Source: Cricetomys ansorgei
Lineage: Eukaryota > Chordata > Mammalia > Rodentia > Nesomyidae
Assembly: GCA_026225945.1 (NCBI GenBank)
Contig: JAMJFZ010000107.1
Location: 45,622,501 to 45,686,500 of the forward strand
Direction of reading: 5' to 3'
DNA length: 64,000 nucleotides
The notes under the pieces were generated by a model. That model had not been told where the DNA came from, ran no database searches, and worked only from the letters and a program-made list of their open reading frames with translations. The position numbers and the translations under genes were made by a program. Every line of letters begins with the position of its first letter. Position 1 is the first letter of the stretch. Below are positions 43,366 to 53,572 of this stretch, piece after piece.

Positions 43366-43600
43366 CAGAATCTCTCAACCTGTGGGTCACAATCCCTTTG
43401 GGAGTTGTGACTCTTTCACAGGGCATACCTAAGACCATCTGCATATCATATATTTACTTTGCAATTCATAACAGTAGCAAAATTACAGTTATGAAGTTAT
43501 CAATGTAAATAATTTTATGGAATAATTTTATGGTTGGGGGTCACCACAATGTGAGGAACTATACTAAAGGTTCATAGCATTAGGAAATTTGAGAACCACG
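43366..43600 (-). mobile_element. URR1-like hAT-Charlie transposon
   Basis: Ends CAGAATCTCTCAACC and GAGAACCACG, with AATTTTATGGTTGGGGGTCA inside. Flanks ATCTAAGG (43358-43365) and ATGTAAGG (43601-43608) match at 7 of 8 positions, a good hAT target duplication. Confidence 0.92.
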
Positions 43601-43608
43601 ATGTAAGG

Positions 43609-43958
43609 GAACCAAGAAAGTGAGTGAAGTCAAATTAACTCTGAATCCAAATGAATGTCTCTAGAGAGATTTGTACTTGGATTTCATGCTTGAAGAAAGG
43701 AGATATTATCATAAAGTGCAGATTTTATTTTTTTATTTCTTAAATATATATTATTTTTATTTATTATTATTTTTAAGCTTCTGTAAATGCATACATTTGG
43801 ATGCTGAACATATTCCCACTCATACCCACCCATACCCTTTCATAAATTACAGATTTTAAAGTTCAACTGAAGGATATTTCTATGAATATCCAGTATAGTC
43901 TTTATGCTGATAAATATTGAAAACTTGTAGAACCTGACCATGTACATATGAACCCCTG
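43609..43958. other. Unassigned A+T-rich stretch
   Basis: Contains a TTATTTTTATTTATTATTA run near 43748. Nothing else recognised. Confidence 0.4.
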
Positions 43959-44065
43959 TTCTTCTTCTTCTTCTCCTCTTCCTCCTCCTCTTCTTCCTCT
44001 GTCTCTTCCTCCTCGTCTTCCTCCTCCTCTTTCTCCTCCTCCTCTTTCTTCTTCTTCTCCTTCTT
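43959..44065. repeat. Polypyrimidine (TTC/TCC) tract
   Basis: TTC, TCC and CTC triplets for about 107 bases, directly abutting a reverse-strand B1. It is most simply an expanded complement of that B1's tail. The Arg/Lys/Glu-rich frames across it are artefacts. Confidence 0.95.
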
Positions 44066-44174
44066 CTTGACAGGGTTTCTCTGTTGTAACTCTGTCTGTC
44101 CTCGAACTCACAGAGATCTGCCTGCCTCTGTCTTCTGAGTGCTGGGTTAAAGGCATGTGCTACCACGGCCAGGT
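44066..44174 (-). mobile_element. B1 SINE lacking the 29-bp internal duplication
   Basis: GACAGGGTTTCTCTGTTGTA, CTCGAACTCACAGAGATCTG and CCTGCCTCTGTCTTCTGAG. The copy is well conserved yet jumps directly from the TGTAACTCTGTCTGTCC part to CTCGAACTCAC. The second half-repeat present in the B1s at 28655 and 56928 is missing. Confidence 0.92.
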
Positions 44175-44245
44175 ACCCCCATTCTTGAATATTATTTATA
44201 CTTGAAATGGCAAATTTAAAGTTTTATGTAACCTGAATTTGAATG

Positions 44246-44602
44246 TTTAATGCATGTGTGTTGTATATGTATGTGTGGGCACATGTGCATATATTTGTGC
44301 AAATGTGTGCTAGTGTTGTGGAGGCTAGAGGTTAATGGATGTGTCGTCCTCAGTAGCTCTTGGCTCTTGAGGCAGGAGCTCTCACTAAACCCAGAGCTTA
44401 CTGATTTAGTTAGACCAACTAGCCAGCAATTTCTAAAGGATCTACCTGTCTCCATTTCCTTATCATTGGGATTATAGTCCCGCGCCATAACACCTAGCTT
44501 TTAAGATGGGTGATAAGAATATAAATTCAGGTCTTTATGCTTTCTTCATATAGTTATTCATGTATTGAGAACTATATGAACTGACCTGTCTGTCTAGCCC
44601 CT
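44246..44602 (-). mobile_element. B4-type SINE
   Basis: GTGTGTTGTATATGTATGTG lead, TGTGGAGGCTAGAGGTTAAT, GGCAGGAGCTCTCACTAAAC, AGTTAGACCAACTAGCCAGC and TTGGGATTATAGTCCCGCGC, then a worn ID-like head ending GTCTAGCCCCT. It is nearly full length. Confidence 0.85.
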
Positions 44603-44654
44603 AAACTTTAATTTTATATATTTGAACTGGTCCATTGTCTCTGACCTTGTGCTT

Positions 44655-44740
44655 GTATAGTTTAGTATTGTATTTTACTGAAAAGCACCTTGGGATACAT
44701 TTGCGTCGAAGGTGCTATAGGAGTTTATTTGTATTGTGCT
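44655..44740 (+). mobile_element. MIR3/L3-type 3' end
   Basis: AAAAGCACCTTGGGATACAT and GGTGCTATAGGAGTTTATTT resemble the GCGCTTTGAGAT ... GGCGCTATATAAAT tail of ancient MIR3/L3 elements. Confidence 0.45.
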
Positions 44741-45813
44741 CAAAGTAAGTGCATTTCTCTCCAGATTGCAAGCACAATCAATAAGATGAATGAGTTCCTT
44801 GAACTCATTTAGTACCTTGCCTATAACAGTCCTATTACCAAGTCTCCAGTAACTTAGCAACTTTTTATCAGGGGTGGCCTCAGGACTGAATAAGCAAGCA
44901 GAAAACACATTCACCTACCCTGGCACTTCACGTTGTACCTGATGCCTCTGGCAAGCTAGGATTCAAAGTAGTTCTTACTGCACAACTCTCTGATGATGTT
45001 AGCTTTTCTAACAGCTTTGTTCCTTTAAAATGTACTTCCATATTATAGCTGAAAGACTTGAGCATTTGAAAAAGACCAAGCTAGACTCAAAAATCCAGTT
45101 CCACTTGAAACATTAGCTTGGCCTCTGCATCACGAAACCAGTTAACTGGATTCTTTTCTCTGCTGAGACATTTTCCTGGAAAATAGCTTGGACTGGCTTC
45201 CTGTTCTTTGTATGCCTTGCCCAAGGGATAATATCTTAACATAGACAAAGAAGGCACATAATTGAAAGAGGAAACCTTGAGTAGAGGTTCTGTGGTTAAG
45301 TTGCCAAAAGGGATGGATTAATTCAATTTAGTTCACTAGAATAATTTCCCTGGAAATTTAAAACTTCTCCCGTATAAAAATTGAAGCTCAAAATTCCTTC
45401 CATGAAGAGAAGCAAGATGGATTGGAGGTTGAGTGGTGCAAGAGAAATGCACATGGTCAAGTGCATTGTGTGGAGCCAGAGCTCTCTGGTGACACACACA
45501 TTGAAGCAGATTGTATTGACTCCAGCAGTCACATTTGGCTAATGTGGTGCTACCTGATCTCTTCAGATACCCAACTAGAGGAACTGCAGGAGTACATTTG
45601 GTGGTCTAATGGTTCCTGGCCCACATTTACACACAGTGTAGTACTCAAGATCCCCTTACCCTTGTATCCATGGACAAGATTGCTTTTGGTATTTATGGAC
45701 AAATGTAGATTTTCATAGGAATTAAGTGCTTATTTTTCATACAATCCTCTAAGAAGACAAGTGACTTTAGGTAACCCAGTATTTCCATTTTTATGAATAT
45801 AAACACACACACA

Positions 45814-45815
<2 letters not shown>
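44741..45815. other. Unassigned stretch
   Basis: No gene or repeat recognised. The 98-codon frame at 45422-45718 has no identifiable domain. Confidence 0.4.

Positions 45816-45886
<71 letters not shown>
45816..45886. repeat. Compound (TA)n(CA)n microsatellite
   Basis: About 18 TA units pass directly into about 17 CA units. A smaller CACACACACA run precedes at 45804-45813. Confidence 0.97.
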
Positions 45887-45889
<3 letters not shown>

Positions 45890-45979
45890 TATTTTGACGC
45901 AGCATGTCTTAATACTGATCTTTTTCATTTGTTCCCCCCCACGGTATCTTTCCGCTGCCACATGTATTGTCCTCTCTTA

Positions 45980-46907
45980 CAGCCTGCCTATTCTCTTTAC
46001 CTATTTAGCATAATGCCTTTATTCTACACTTTTCTCAATATCTGCTAACACATGTGAAAACTGTCTACTTGCATATGTAAATTTATATGTAGATATTTGA
46101 ATTTACAGAGAATCTTTTGGAATCATTTAAAGTTTTGTATTTCATCACACACACTATATTTATTGTTTACTTATTCCTAAAATATAACGAAAATCCTCCT
46201 TAGACAGTCAGTATAGACAACAATTCTTTATAATTGGCTGCATAATATCAAAAGCATAGGATGACGTTTGCTCAATTAGTCTCATTACTGGTGAATACTT
46301 ACTTTGTTTATCCCAGTCTTTGTTTTTTGCTCAGTGTAAACAAAGCCTCCATAAGCATCAACTCTTGCTGTCCTTCTTAAAGGAAACATTCCTGGAAATG
46401 ACCTTGCCAAGAGAAAGGGAATGTATTAAATTTTAATAGCTGCAGCGAGATGCAATGCCAACAGTATATTCCCACCAGTGTTTTATGAGTGCTCCCTTCA
46501 CCTTCCCACAATAGGTTCGGCCCTCCTTCTAAATTATTATATTCTCAAGTCTACAGATGATATTTTATTTTATTTTATCTTAACTTGCATTATCTGACTA
46601 CTACTCGCTTAAAACATTATGTAAAATACCTACTAGTCTATTAGAGTTGCCTTTCTAAGACTTGACTATGTATACCCTTTGCCCCTTTTTCCTACTGATT
46701 ACCCTGCCCTTTTCATAGTTAGATGTTTTACGTGTTTGTATATATCATAGCTAACCAACAATTGGCATCACTAGAAAGATAAAATTTTTTCCAAGTATAT
46801 TGACCTATAATGTGCCTTTTCTTATATTTTAATTTATTGAAAGCACGATTAAATACTTCTCTCTTACTGTAATTTTTAATCTAATAATTGTTTCTTAATA
46901 TCTAAAG
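45980..46907 (-). mobile_element. Ancient L1 (L1MC/ME-like) 3' segment
   Basis: AATTGGCTGCATAATATCAA, CAGTCTTTGTTTTTTGCTCA, CATTCCTGGAAATGACCTTG, GATGCAATGCCAACAGTATA and TTCCCACCAGTGTTTTATGA keep reverse-strand order. It is split near its end by the URR1 at 46908. Confidence 0.65.
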
Positions 46908-47117
46908 TTGTGGTTCTCAATCTGTGAGTTGCAACCCTCTTGGGTGTCGAAAGACTCTTTTACATATGACCTTATGCATATTAGATATTTACATCATTTA
47001 CATTAGCAAAAATTACAGTTATGAAGTAACAGCAAAAATAATTTTATGGTTGGGGTCACCATAACACAAAGAACTATATTAAAGGGTCACAGCATTAGAA
47101 AGGTTAAAAACCACTGG
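46908..47117 (-). mobile_element. URR1-like hAT-Charlie transposon
   Basis: Ends TTGTGGTTCTCAATC and GGTTAAAAACCACTGG with TAATTTTATGGTTGGGGTCA inside. Flanks ATCTAAAG and TCTAGAAT are both near the TCTAGA-type target. Confidence 0.9.
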
Positions 47118-47229
47118 TCTAGAATGTTTTGTAGCAAATATTCAAGATAAGATCTTATTTTTAGCATATTTAAAAAAACTGGTTTATAAAGTAGTAGGTT
47201 TTCATTTTTTTTCACATAGTCTTAACTTG

Positions 47230-47640
47230 TTCAACCCTCTCTCCCTGAAGCTTTATCTTCCTGGTATTTCCATCCTTATCCTGCTTATCCTTTCTAGACC
47301 AAGTATCTCCTGTCTCTTCTTTCATCTCACCTATGTTCTATCACCCCCCTCCCATCTTAAGGCAACTGCTCCTCAACATCATCGTAGATTCCTGGCTTCT
47401 ACAGGAACTCCTAATAAACACACAATTCTCAAGATTCAAGGCCAGGATACTTAATGAAAGAGAACATGCTATATTTGTCTCGGAGGGTCTAGGTTACCTC
47501 CGTCAGGGTAACTTCTTTCCAGTTCTGTTAATTTATCTACAAATTTCATTTTCTTTGCAGCTGAAGAAAACTCCATTGTTGTTATGTACCACATTTTCAA
47601 TACTGAGCCTTTTGGAAATCCACTACAATTAAAATATGTT
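47230..47640 (-). mobile_element. Rodent L1 ORF2 end, reverse strand
   Basis: CATCTTAAGGCAACTGCTCC, AGATTCCTGGCTTCTACAGG, AATGAAAGAGAACATGCTAT, TCTAGGTTACCTCCGTCAGG and TATGTACCACATTTTCAATA give reverse-strand rodent L1 in order. It ends where a plus-strand L1 3' UTR begins. Confidence 0.85.
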
Positions 47641-47649
47641 TAAAAAATT

Positions 47650-48465
47650 ATCCCAAAAACTGTATAATGTAGCTCCCAGAAAACATTGTTTATCAAACAA
47701 AAACTTCAGTACCAGGTTTGGGATACCTCATTATGAGCTGTTGCTCAGGGAGGCTTCAGAGGTGCCATATAAGAATACAGGCTTTTGTTGCTTCTCTTGG
47801 TTTACTCCCCAGAATTATATGATAAGACCTTTTGGCTAAGATGACACACAACTTGGTTGCAAGGCATAGAGAAGTTAGTTAAACTGGAACTGACCTGGAG
47901 GATTCCTCTCTACTGGCTAGCTTCCATCATGCCAAAGGGTTCTATTTAGGCTTCTAGAGAAGATAAGTCATCAATGGCCCTAGTTACTCTTACAAACTAC
48001 AATGCCAGCCTAGCAGATAAGATGTGCCCACTGGTACAACAGTGACAGCGGTCCTGGATAAGCCTGGGTTTGTCAAAAGCCACTCCTGGATCAGGGAAGA
48101 GCTCAAGGTGCCCTCCCCCTCCCTGCTAAACTGTTGACTCCTGAAGGATTTGGGGAGAGAGACAGCCATTGTCTTCAGTTATATATGAAATGGTGAGCTC
48201 AGCAAATTCCAGTGAGGAGTCCAAAACCAAGGCCACACAGATGGTCTTGGTAAAAATCAGTGGGTCACAAAACAGAACAAAACAAAACAAAATAAAACAA
48301 CAACAACAAAAACTGGCATGAATGTGGGAAAGGGGCCTTTAGGGAATTGTGTGAGGGAGGTAAGAAAGGTAAGAAAGAGAGGATAGGGTGAGAGTAAAGA
48401 GAATGCAATGAATAAGTGTGAAGCTGTCGGAGGACAAATTTAAGTAATAAAAATGGATATAAAAT
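47650..48465 (+). mobile_element. L1 (Lx-type) 3' UTR
   Basis: AACTTCAGTACCAGGTTTGG, AGGGAGGCTTCAGAGGTGCC, AACTGGAACTGACCTGGAGG and ACAATGCCAGCCTAGCAG, then an AAACAAAAC-type run, GAATGTGGGAAAGGGGCC and a purine-rich end. Back to back with the reverse-strand L1 just upstream, it fits a single 5'-inverted L1. Confidence 0.8.
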
Positions 48466-48866
48466 TCTTGGTTAATCTTTATGGCAAATGACTGGAAAGT
48501 GAGAATTTCCATGAGGACATTTTCTATTATGTATCATAAGACTTTGTTTCTAAAATGCGTTATTATATTAAGGAGTTATAATGAGACTTACAAGAAGCAA
48601 TATCTCAGATTTATTATAGTATAAAAATTCACTATAGAAGTTTACTTCCACCTTCATAAACTCATGCAAGTTTTGTTCCAGTTCTGGTGAACCTTTGGTA
48701 AAGAAATACCTAACCCTAGTGCTTCAGGATTCCGCAATCCTTGCAGGATTAGGTAGGATTTTACACTATTAGAAATGTTGAAGGGCTACGGGGGATGAGC
48801 AGGAGATGACAAAGAGGGCATGGAAATGATCAAAGTATGTCATATGCATGTATAAACATGTCACAG
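48466..48866. other. Unassigned stretch
   Basis: A+T-rich, nothing recognised. Confidence 0.4.
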
Positions 48867-49090
48867 AGAAGCTAATGGGTCTGCTCCCAGAGATGACATC
48901 ACATAGGCAAGACAGACTTTCTACCTAATCCTAGAGGAAGAATGGGAGCCCTTAGTATAGGGCAGCAGCCTTGGCGCACAGGGAGATAAAGACACAGAAA
49001 GAACCATGGTACCCGTATTAGCATCCTAGCCAGATGTCTCACTGGTGAGGATGCTAATCCTGGCAGCTCTAAGGATAGTGGGTGATAGGA
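48867..49090 (-). repeat. Unidentified repeat, left inverted copy
   Basis: Its reverse complement aligns over about 225 bases with 50226-50470: AGCTGCCAGGATTAGCATCC, GTGAGACATCTGGCTAGGAT, TGTCTTTATCTCCCTGTG and TTGCCTATGTGATGTCATC. Each copy stays open in the same frame for over 60 codons on the repeat's sense strand. The family is unknown to me; an LTR fragment is possible. Confidence 0.8.
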
Positions 49091-49141
49091 ACAGTTTTCA
49101 CTTGTCAAACTTTTCGAGGTAGGGTTATGGAGTATATTTAG

Positions 49142-49370
49142 AGGCTGAAGAGCCTCTAATGTCCTAATGGTTAAGAGTATTTGTTATTCTTGCAGAAGAC
49201 CTGAGTTCTGTTTCTTTGCATCTCCATTGGGCTCACAACTACCTGTAACTCCAGCTCCAAGGGGATCTGATACTTCTGTTCTGCACATCCATAGGCACTC
49301 ATATGCACACACTCACACACATAACACCAAATAAAAATAATAAGATAAATATTTAATAAAGAGTATTTAG
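49142..49370 (+). mobile_element. B2/B3-type SINE
   Basis: AATGGTTAAGAGTATTTGTT, TTGCAGAAGACCTGAGTTCT, GGCTCACAACTACCTGTAAC and a CACACACTCACACACATAA tail in plus-strand order. It lies between the two inverted copies. Confidence 0.88.
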
Positions 49371-50225
49371 TATCTTTGCTTTGGCACCTATGTGGGAATG
49401 TGTAATGTCTGTGATGATGTGAAAAGAGGTAAGTCTTGTTTCTTAAATACTATTCTGGAGGTTAATGTCAGTCCAACATATTGTTGAACAGTCTATTTTT
49501 TAATTTTCACAAATACTTTTCAAATTACACCACTTACCATCAACTGTTGTAGTTGCTGTTACCACTCTTGGAATCCATCCAGGAATCCACATAATTTTGT
49601 GTCTTCTGATATTAACTGGGAAACTTTGCTTCTGAGGCAGGTAATGCATGGAATCCAGTACAATTGTTAGATACTTGTTTGTACAATTTTTCTTTAAATG
49701 TTAAACAGAGCAAAAGAAAATAGTAAATTTTGTCATTTTCTCTTTACAAGCAGAAATATCAGCAATCTCACTTAACTCTTCTTTGTTAAGTTTTAAAAGA
49801 TAAAGATGAGAGAAAAAGAAGTTAGGGAGAAAATAACGACTCTTTAGAAATGTAGCCAAAAAGGAAATGTGTAAGTGTTTTCCTGTTGAGAGTTGCTAAG
49901 GGAGGCTAATTGAGACTCAGGAGTGGTTTCAAAGGTTGTTCAGGCATTGGAGTCCTATCTTTCTGAAGAATTTACACCCAAGTGAACAGACACATAATTT
50001 TAGACCCTAACATAGGCTAAATCTAGGAAGCGTGTAACCACCGTGCTCGAGGAGGTACAACTATAATATACCAGTATTTAATACCTACAATGCAACTATT
50101 TTAAATTTAGGGCATCCTCTGCTTTTGTGAAATATTATTCTGGAATTTCCTAGAAATGTTGGATGGGCATTTGCAAACCAGTCTTTCTAGTGTTAACATC
50201 GTGTTTGGATGCAGAGAGCTTCCAT
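49371..50225. other. Unassigned stretch between inverted copies
   Basis: No gene or repeat recognised. No open frame longer than chance links the inverted copies. Confidence 0.4.
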
Positions 50226-50470
50226 GTCCTGCTCTACAGGTCTGTTCCCGTTGCCCACTGTCCTCAGAGCTGCCAAGATTGGCATCATCATCAGTGAGAC
50301 ATCTGGTGAGGATGCTAAGACTGGTACCGTGGTTCTTGCCATGTCTTTATCTCCCTGTTCCCCAAAGCTGCTGCCCTAGACTGAATGGCAGGGCTCACAT
50401 TCTTTCTGCAGGATTAAGTAGGAAGTTTGTCCTGCCTATGTGATGTTGTGTTGTGTGCAGACCCAGCATT
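50226..50470 (+). repeat. Unidentified repeat, right inverted copy
   Basis: The partner of 48867-49090: AGCTGCCAAGATTGGCATCA, GTGAGACATCTGGTGAGGAT, TGTCTTTATCTCCCTGTTCC, CCTGCCTATGTGATGTTG. The 95-codon frame at 50156-50443 covers it. The shared reading could be a coding relic or a by-product of a stop-poor repeat. Confidence 0.8.
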
Positions 50471-50837
50471 AAGTGTGTTGGGGTCCTGTAATTGCTCTTG
50501 CTAGATGCCTCTATCTTTGGCATGATTCTTAGTTATTGATTTCCTATTGGCAATAGATTAAAAGAGTTAGCTGTTGTTTGAACAATTAATAGTTTTGAGT
50601 CATGGAGATTTCAATTCATAATAAACATGAATTTCTCCAACTGGGTAACTGTATCTCAAGCTATTAGCTAGACAATTTTTCCTAATTGCTGTGCAGAGAA
50701 GTTTTTCTTCTTGGAAAGACAGATATCAGATGCTTTTCATTTGCACAATTAAATAAATCATTCAAATAGGCTCCCAAAACAACAGAACAGTGTGCCCCAA
50801 TATACATTTCTTTAGACTTTAGAAGGTAGAACAAAAT
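50471..50837. other. Unassigned stretch
   Basis: Nothing recognised. The sequence just after the right copy (GTGTGTTGGGGTCCTG at 50476) could be an LTR edge but has no partner. Confidence 0.35.
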
Positions 50838-50931
50838 GCATTTCTCCTTCTCCTTCTCCTCCTCTTTCACTTCCTCCTCTTCCTCTTCTCTTCTCCTTCT
50901 CCTCCTCCTCCTTTTCCTTCTTCTTTTCCTA
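50838..50931. repeat. Polypyrimidine (CTT/CTC) tract
   Basis: CTTCTCCTT and CCTCCTC units over about 94 bases, probably a grown simple repeat. Confidence 0.95.
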
Positions 50932-51079
50932 ACTCTATTCAAGTTTCTAAGAAACTAAAAATGTGTTGAAATTCTCTTTCTCTACCTGATTATCTCCTTT
51001 GTTGATCTGTTTGGGATTAATCCATGGAGATGACTGTGGAAGGTCAGATATCTCTCTTTATTAACATTTCCTCCAGAAT

Positions 51080-51775
51080 TATTAAGTTATAATTGAGAAA
51101 TAGAAATCATAATTGTCGGGCTAGGGAGATAACTCAGTGGTTAAGAGCACTGGCTGCTCTTCCAGAGGTCCTGAGGTCAATTCCCAGTAACCACATGGTG
51201 GCTCACAGCCATCTATAATGGGGTCTGATGTCCTCTTCTGGCGTACAGGTGTACATGCAGATAGAACACTCATACGTAAATAAATGAATCTTAAAAAATA
51301 AATCATAACTGTCAAAGGTATAAAACATGGAATTTTGCTATACATATTAATATTATAAATGATTGTATTTTTTATAAATATATATAAATATATAAATTAT
51401 GAATCATTATAAATGATTACCAAGATCATACTGTGTGTGAGAGTGGGTGTTTGGATGTGTATGAGTGTGTATTTGCAGAATACATTAGATGTGAACTCTG
51501 AGCAAATTTCAAGTATGATATATATGCATACTTGTTAATTATAGTCATTGTACTGGACATTTGGTCTGCAGAACTTACTCATCCAAGAACTGAACATTTT
51601 TGCCCTTTGACTCACCTTCTCATGCCACACTGTCCTATGACACCTAGTCACCTTCTGAATCTCTGTATAAGTCTAATGTTCTTAGATTTCATACAGAAGT
51701 GAGATTAGGAAGTATTTGTCTTTCCATATTTGACTTATTTCTTTTATGTCTTCCAGGTTCAATCTCATCTTTAAT
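51080..51775 (-). mobile_element. L1M-type 3' UTR, split by a B2
   Basis: TAATTGAGAAATAGAAATCA before the B2 continues as AAGGTATAAAACATGG, ATGATTACCAAGATCATACT, GCAAATTTCAAGTATGATAT, AGTCATTGTACTGGACATTT and GCAGAACTTACTCATC after it. This is the order of the 3' end of L1M elements on the reverse strand. Confidence 0.8.
51118..51299 (+). mobile_element. B2 SINE with 14-bp target duplications
   Basis: It opens GGGCTAGGGAGATAACTCAG (box A) with GAGGTCAATTCCC (box B) and AGTAACCACATGGTGGCTCA. The 3' half TACATGCAGATAGAACACTC is followed by TAAATAAATGAATCTTAAAA. AAATCATAATTGTC (51104-51117) and AAATCATAACTGTC (51300-51313) flank it with one mismatch. It is young relative to its L1 host. Confidence 0.97.
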
Positions 51776-51789
51776 GAGTTCATTCATAA

Positions 51790-52165
51790 AACATGGCTTG
51801 TACTGACCAGCTTTCTGTTACAGTAAGGGAACACCTGAAATTCTTAACAGCTAAAGAGAAAATGTTAAATTTTGTTTACAGTTTTAGAATATTCAGTCCA
51901 TAATTGATTTATTAATGCTTAGGACCTATGGAAGTGTAACATTTCACAGTGGACCCATATGGAGAACAAACAACTCACCTTGTAATAATAATCCACATAA
52001 ACAGAGAGCAGCCAGGGGCCATCTACAGTTCCATTTTGGGGACAGGTTTCAAAGGATACAAGGACTTCCCACATAGTCCCTCTTCTTAAATGTTCTTCAT
52101 ACCTCCAGATAGCACCCATCCTAGACTCTAAGCCTTTATGACCTGGATCTTTTGCTATCCCTCAG
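51790..52165 (-). mobile_element. Old MaLR (MLT/MST-like) LTR
   Basis: CAGCTTTCTGTTACAGTAAG, TTTACAGTTTTAGAATATTC, ATTAATGCTTAGGACCTATG, CAAACAACTCACCTTG and CATCCTAGACTCTAAGCCTT follow a reverse-strand MaLR LTR. Heavily diverged. Confidence 0.6.
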
Positions 52166-53079
52166 TATGTAAATTATAGCATAATTAGTGCTGAGCTACT
52201 AACATTCAGTGTTCAATTAATTTTAGCTCTTAGTAAGGACTTAAAATGTCACAAGAATAAGGTAACACAGTTTGTTCATTTGAAGGAAGCATGAGACATG
52301 AGAAAAGAGTCACCTAGGTCACTGATTTAGCATAACTGGTTTCTGATGACTTCCTGACACCATAAAGTTAGTAAAAATCCCATTAAAAGCCTTTTCCCAC
52401 TAGTTGTAATTCTTCCCTGGAATGCATGACCTAAAGTGAGCCATGACCAGTGAATGATTTGTCCCATTCTTGGCAACTGATGTAACTGTAATTTCCAACT
52501 TACTGCAATTCCATTCCTGCCCTTTAAAAATTTAGAAAACCAGACTCCTTGGATGCCATATTGGAGCATTTGTTCTAGGCAACTGTGACATGTTTCCTGG
52601 GCTATACCTGCACCTCACCTCTGCTCTTTGTTCTTTAATTCAGCATGCCTTAACTTGTTTTGTAGGTTGATAGGTTTTTTGATTCCCCTTGAACCTCCAA
52701 CTCTTCTTGAGAGATCTATTCTCTTACAAGCATTATTTAGAGAAATAAGTACCATTTATAAAGCCTGATTCTGGAGATACAACCAGGGCAGCAAATTCTA
52801 ATACCCTTGGCATAATCCAGAAACTATTGACAGAGTTATTCCACTGCCTGGAAGTCACCATGTAATAGCAAGAGTAGGGTCAACATCTGCATCCCAGATG
52901 TCGGGGAGAACCAATTCACTCTGAGGATACAGTGGCATATTTACTGGATTATCCATGTTTACATGAGGAAAGTAATTTTTGCATGTTTTTGCTGTATACA
53001 TCAAGTTCTTCTTAGATAGTCTGCCCTGCTATCTAAAGTTGCTATTGGTCTTGCCTCTACCTCTTACACTTCATATTTC
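52166..53079. other. Unassigned stretch, possible LTR within
   Basis: Segment 52330-52650 contains a TATA-like CCCTTTAAAAATTTAG near 52520 and a moderately G+C-rich downstream part. It could be a worn LTR, but no ends or poly(A) signal are convincing. Nothing else recognised. Confidence 0.35.
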
Positions 53080-53270
53080 CTACATCTGGCTCAACTGTGC
53101 TCTTCTTGGTACCTGCTATCTATTTTCCTATTTGACATGCTTATTTTCTGAATATTAGCTTGACAAGAACAAGGCTTTTCTTTTGCTGTGTTCACCATTT
53201 TGTCTCTGTTATCATAGGTACCTGCAACCAACTCTGATACATCTTAGGTCCTGTGGTGACTGAAAGACTC
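53080..53270 (+). mobile_element. Possible L2 3' end
   Basis: TATTAGCTTGACAAGAACAAGG-type words, then GTGTTCACCATTTTGTCTCT and GGTACCTGCAACC, weakly resemble the L2 tail. Confidence 0.35.
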
Positions 53271-53572
53271 AATGAACTACTGAAGAAATTATGACAATGC
53301 TTCTAGTAATCCCTTGGAGGTACTCCTATGCACCTAGCTGGAAGGATTAAGGGAGAGGAAGAAAATATGAATGCACTCCTCTACTGTGAAGGGCTTCTAT
53401 GTCAACATACACATGCAGATTTTGCCTATTGTACTAGAGTTCATTTTAGCTCTCCTCATGCAGTGTCAAGCTGCCTTGTCCTCATAGCCACAACCCAACC
53501 ACAACTATGATAGCTACACAGCACTGAATCTGAAATGTTCTGCTTTCTACTCTAAACTTGAAAACAGTACAG

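Noticed and set aside
43840..44166. Arg-rich 108-codon frame
   Set aside because: Generated by a (TTC/TCC)n tract next to a B1.
50682..50942. Basic and acidic 86-codon frame
   Set aside because: Product of a CTT/CTC tract on the complementary strand.
51118..51200. tRNA-like A and B boxes as a tRNA gene
   Set aside because: They belong to the B2 SINE head; no cloverleaf or anticodon arm is formed.
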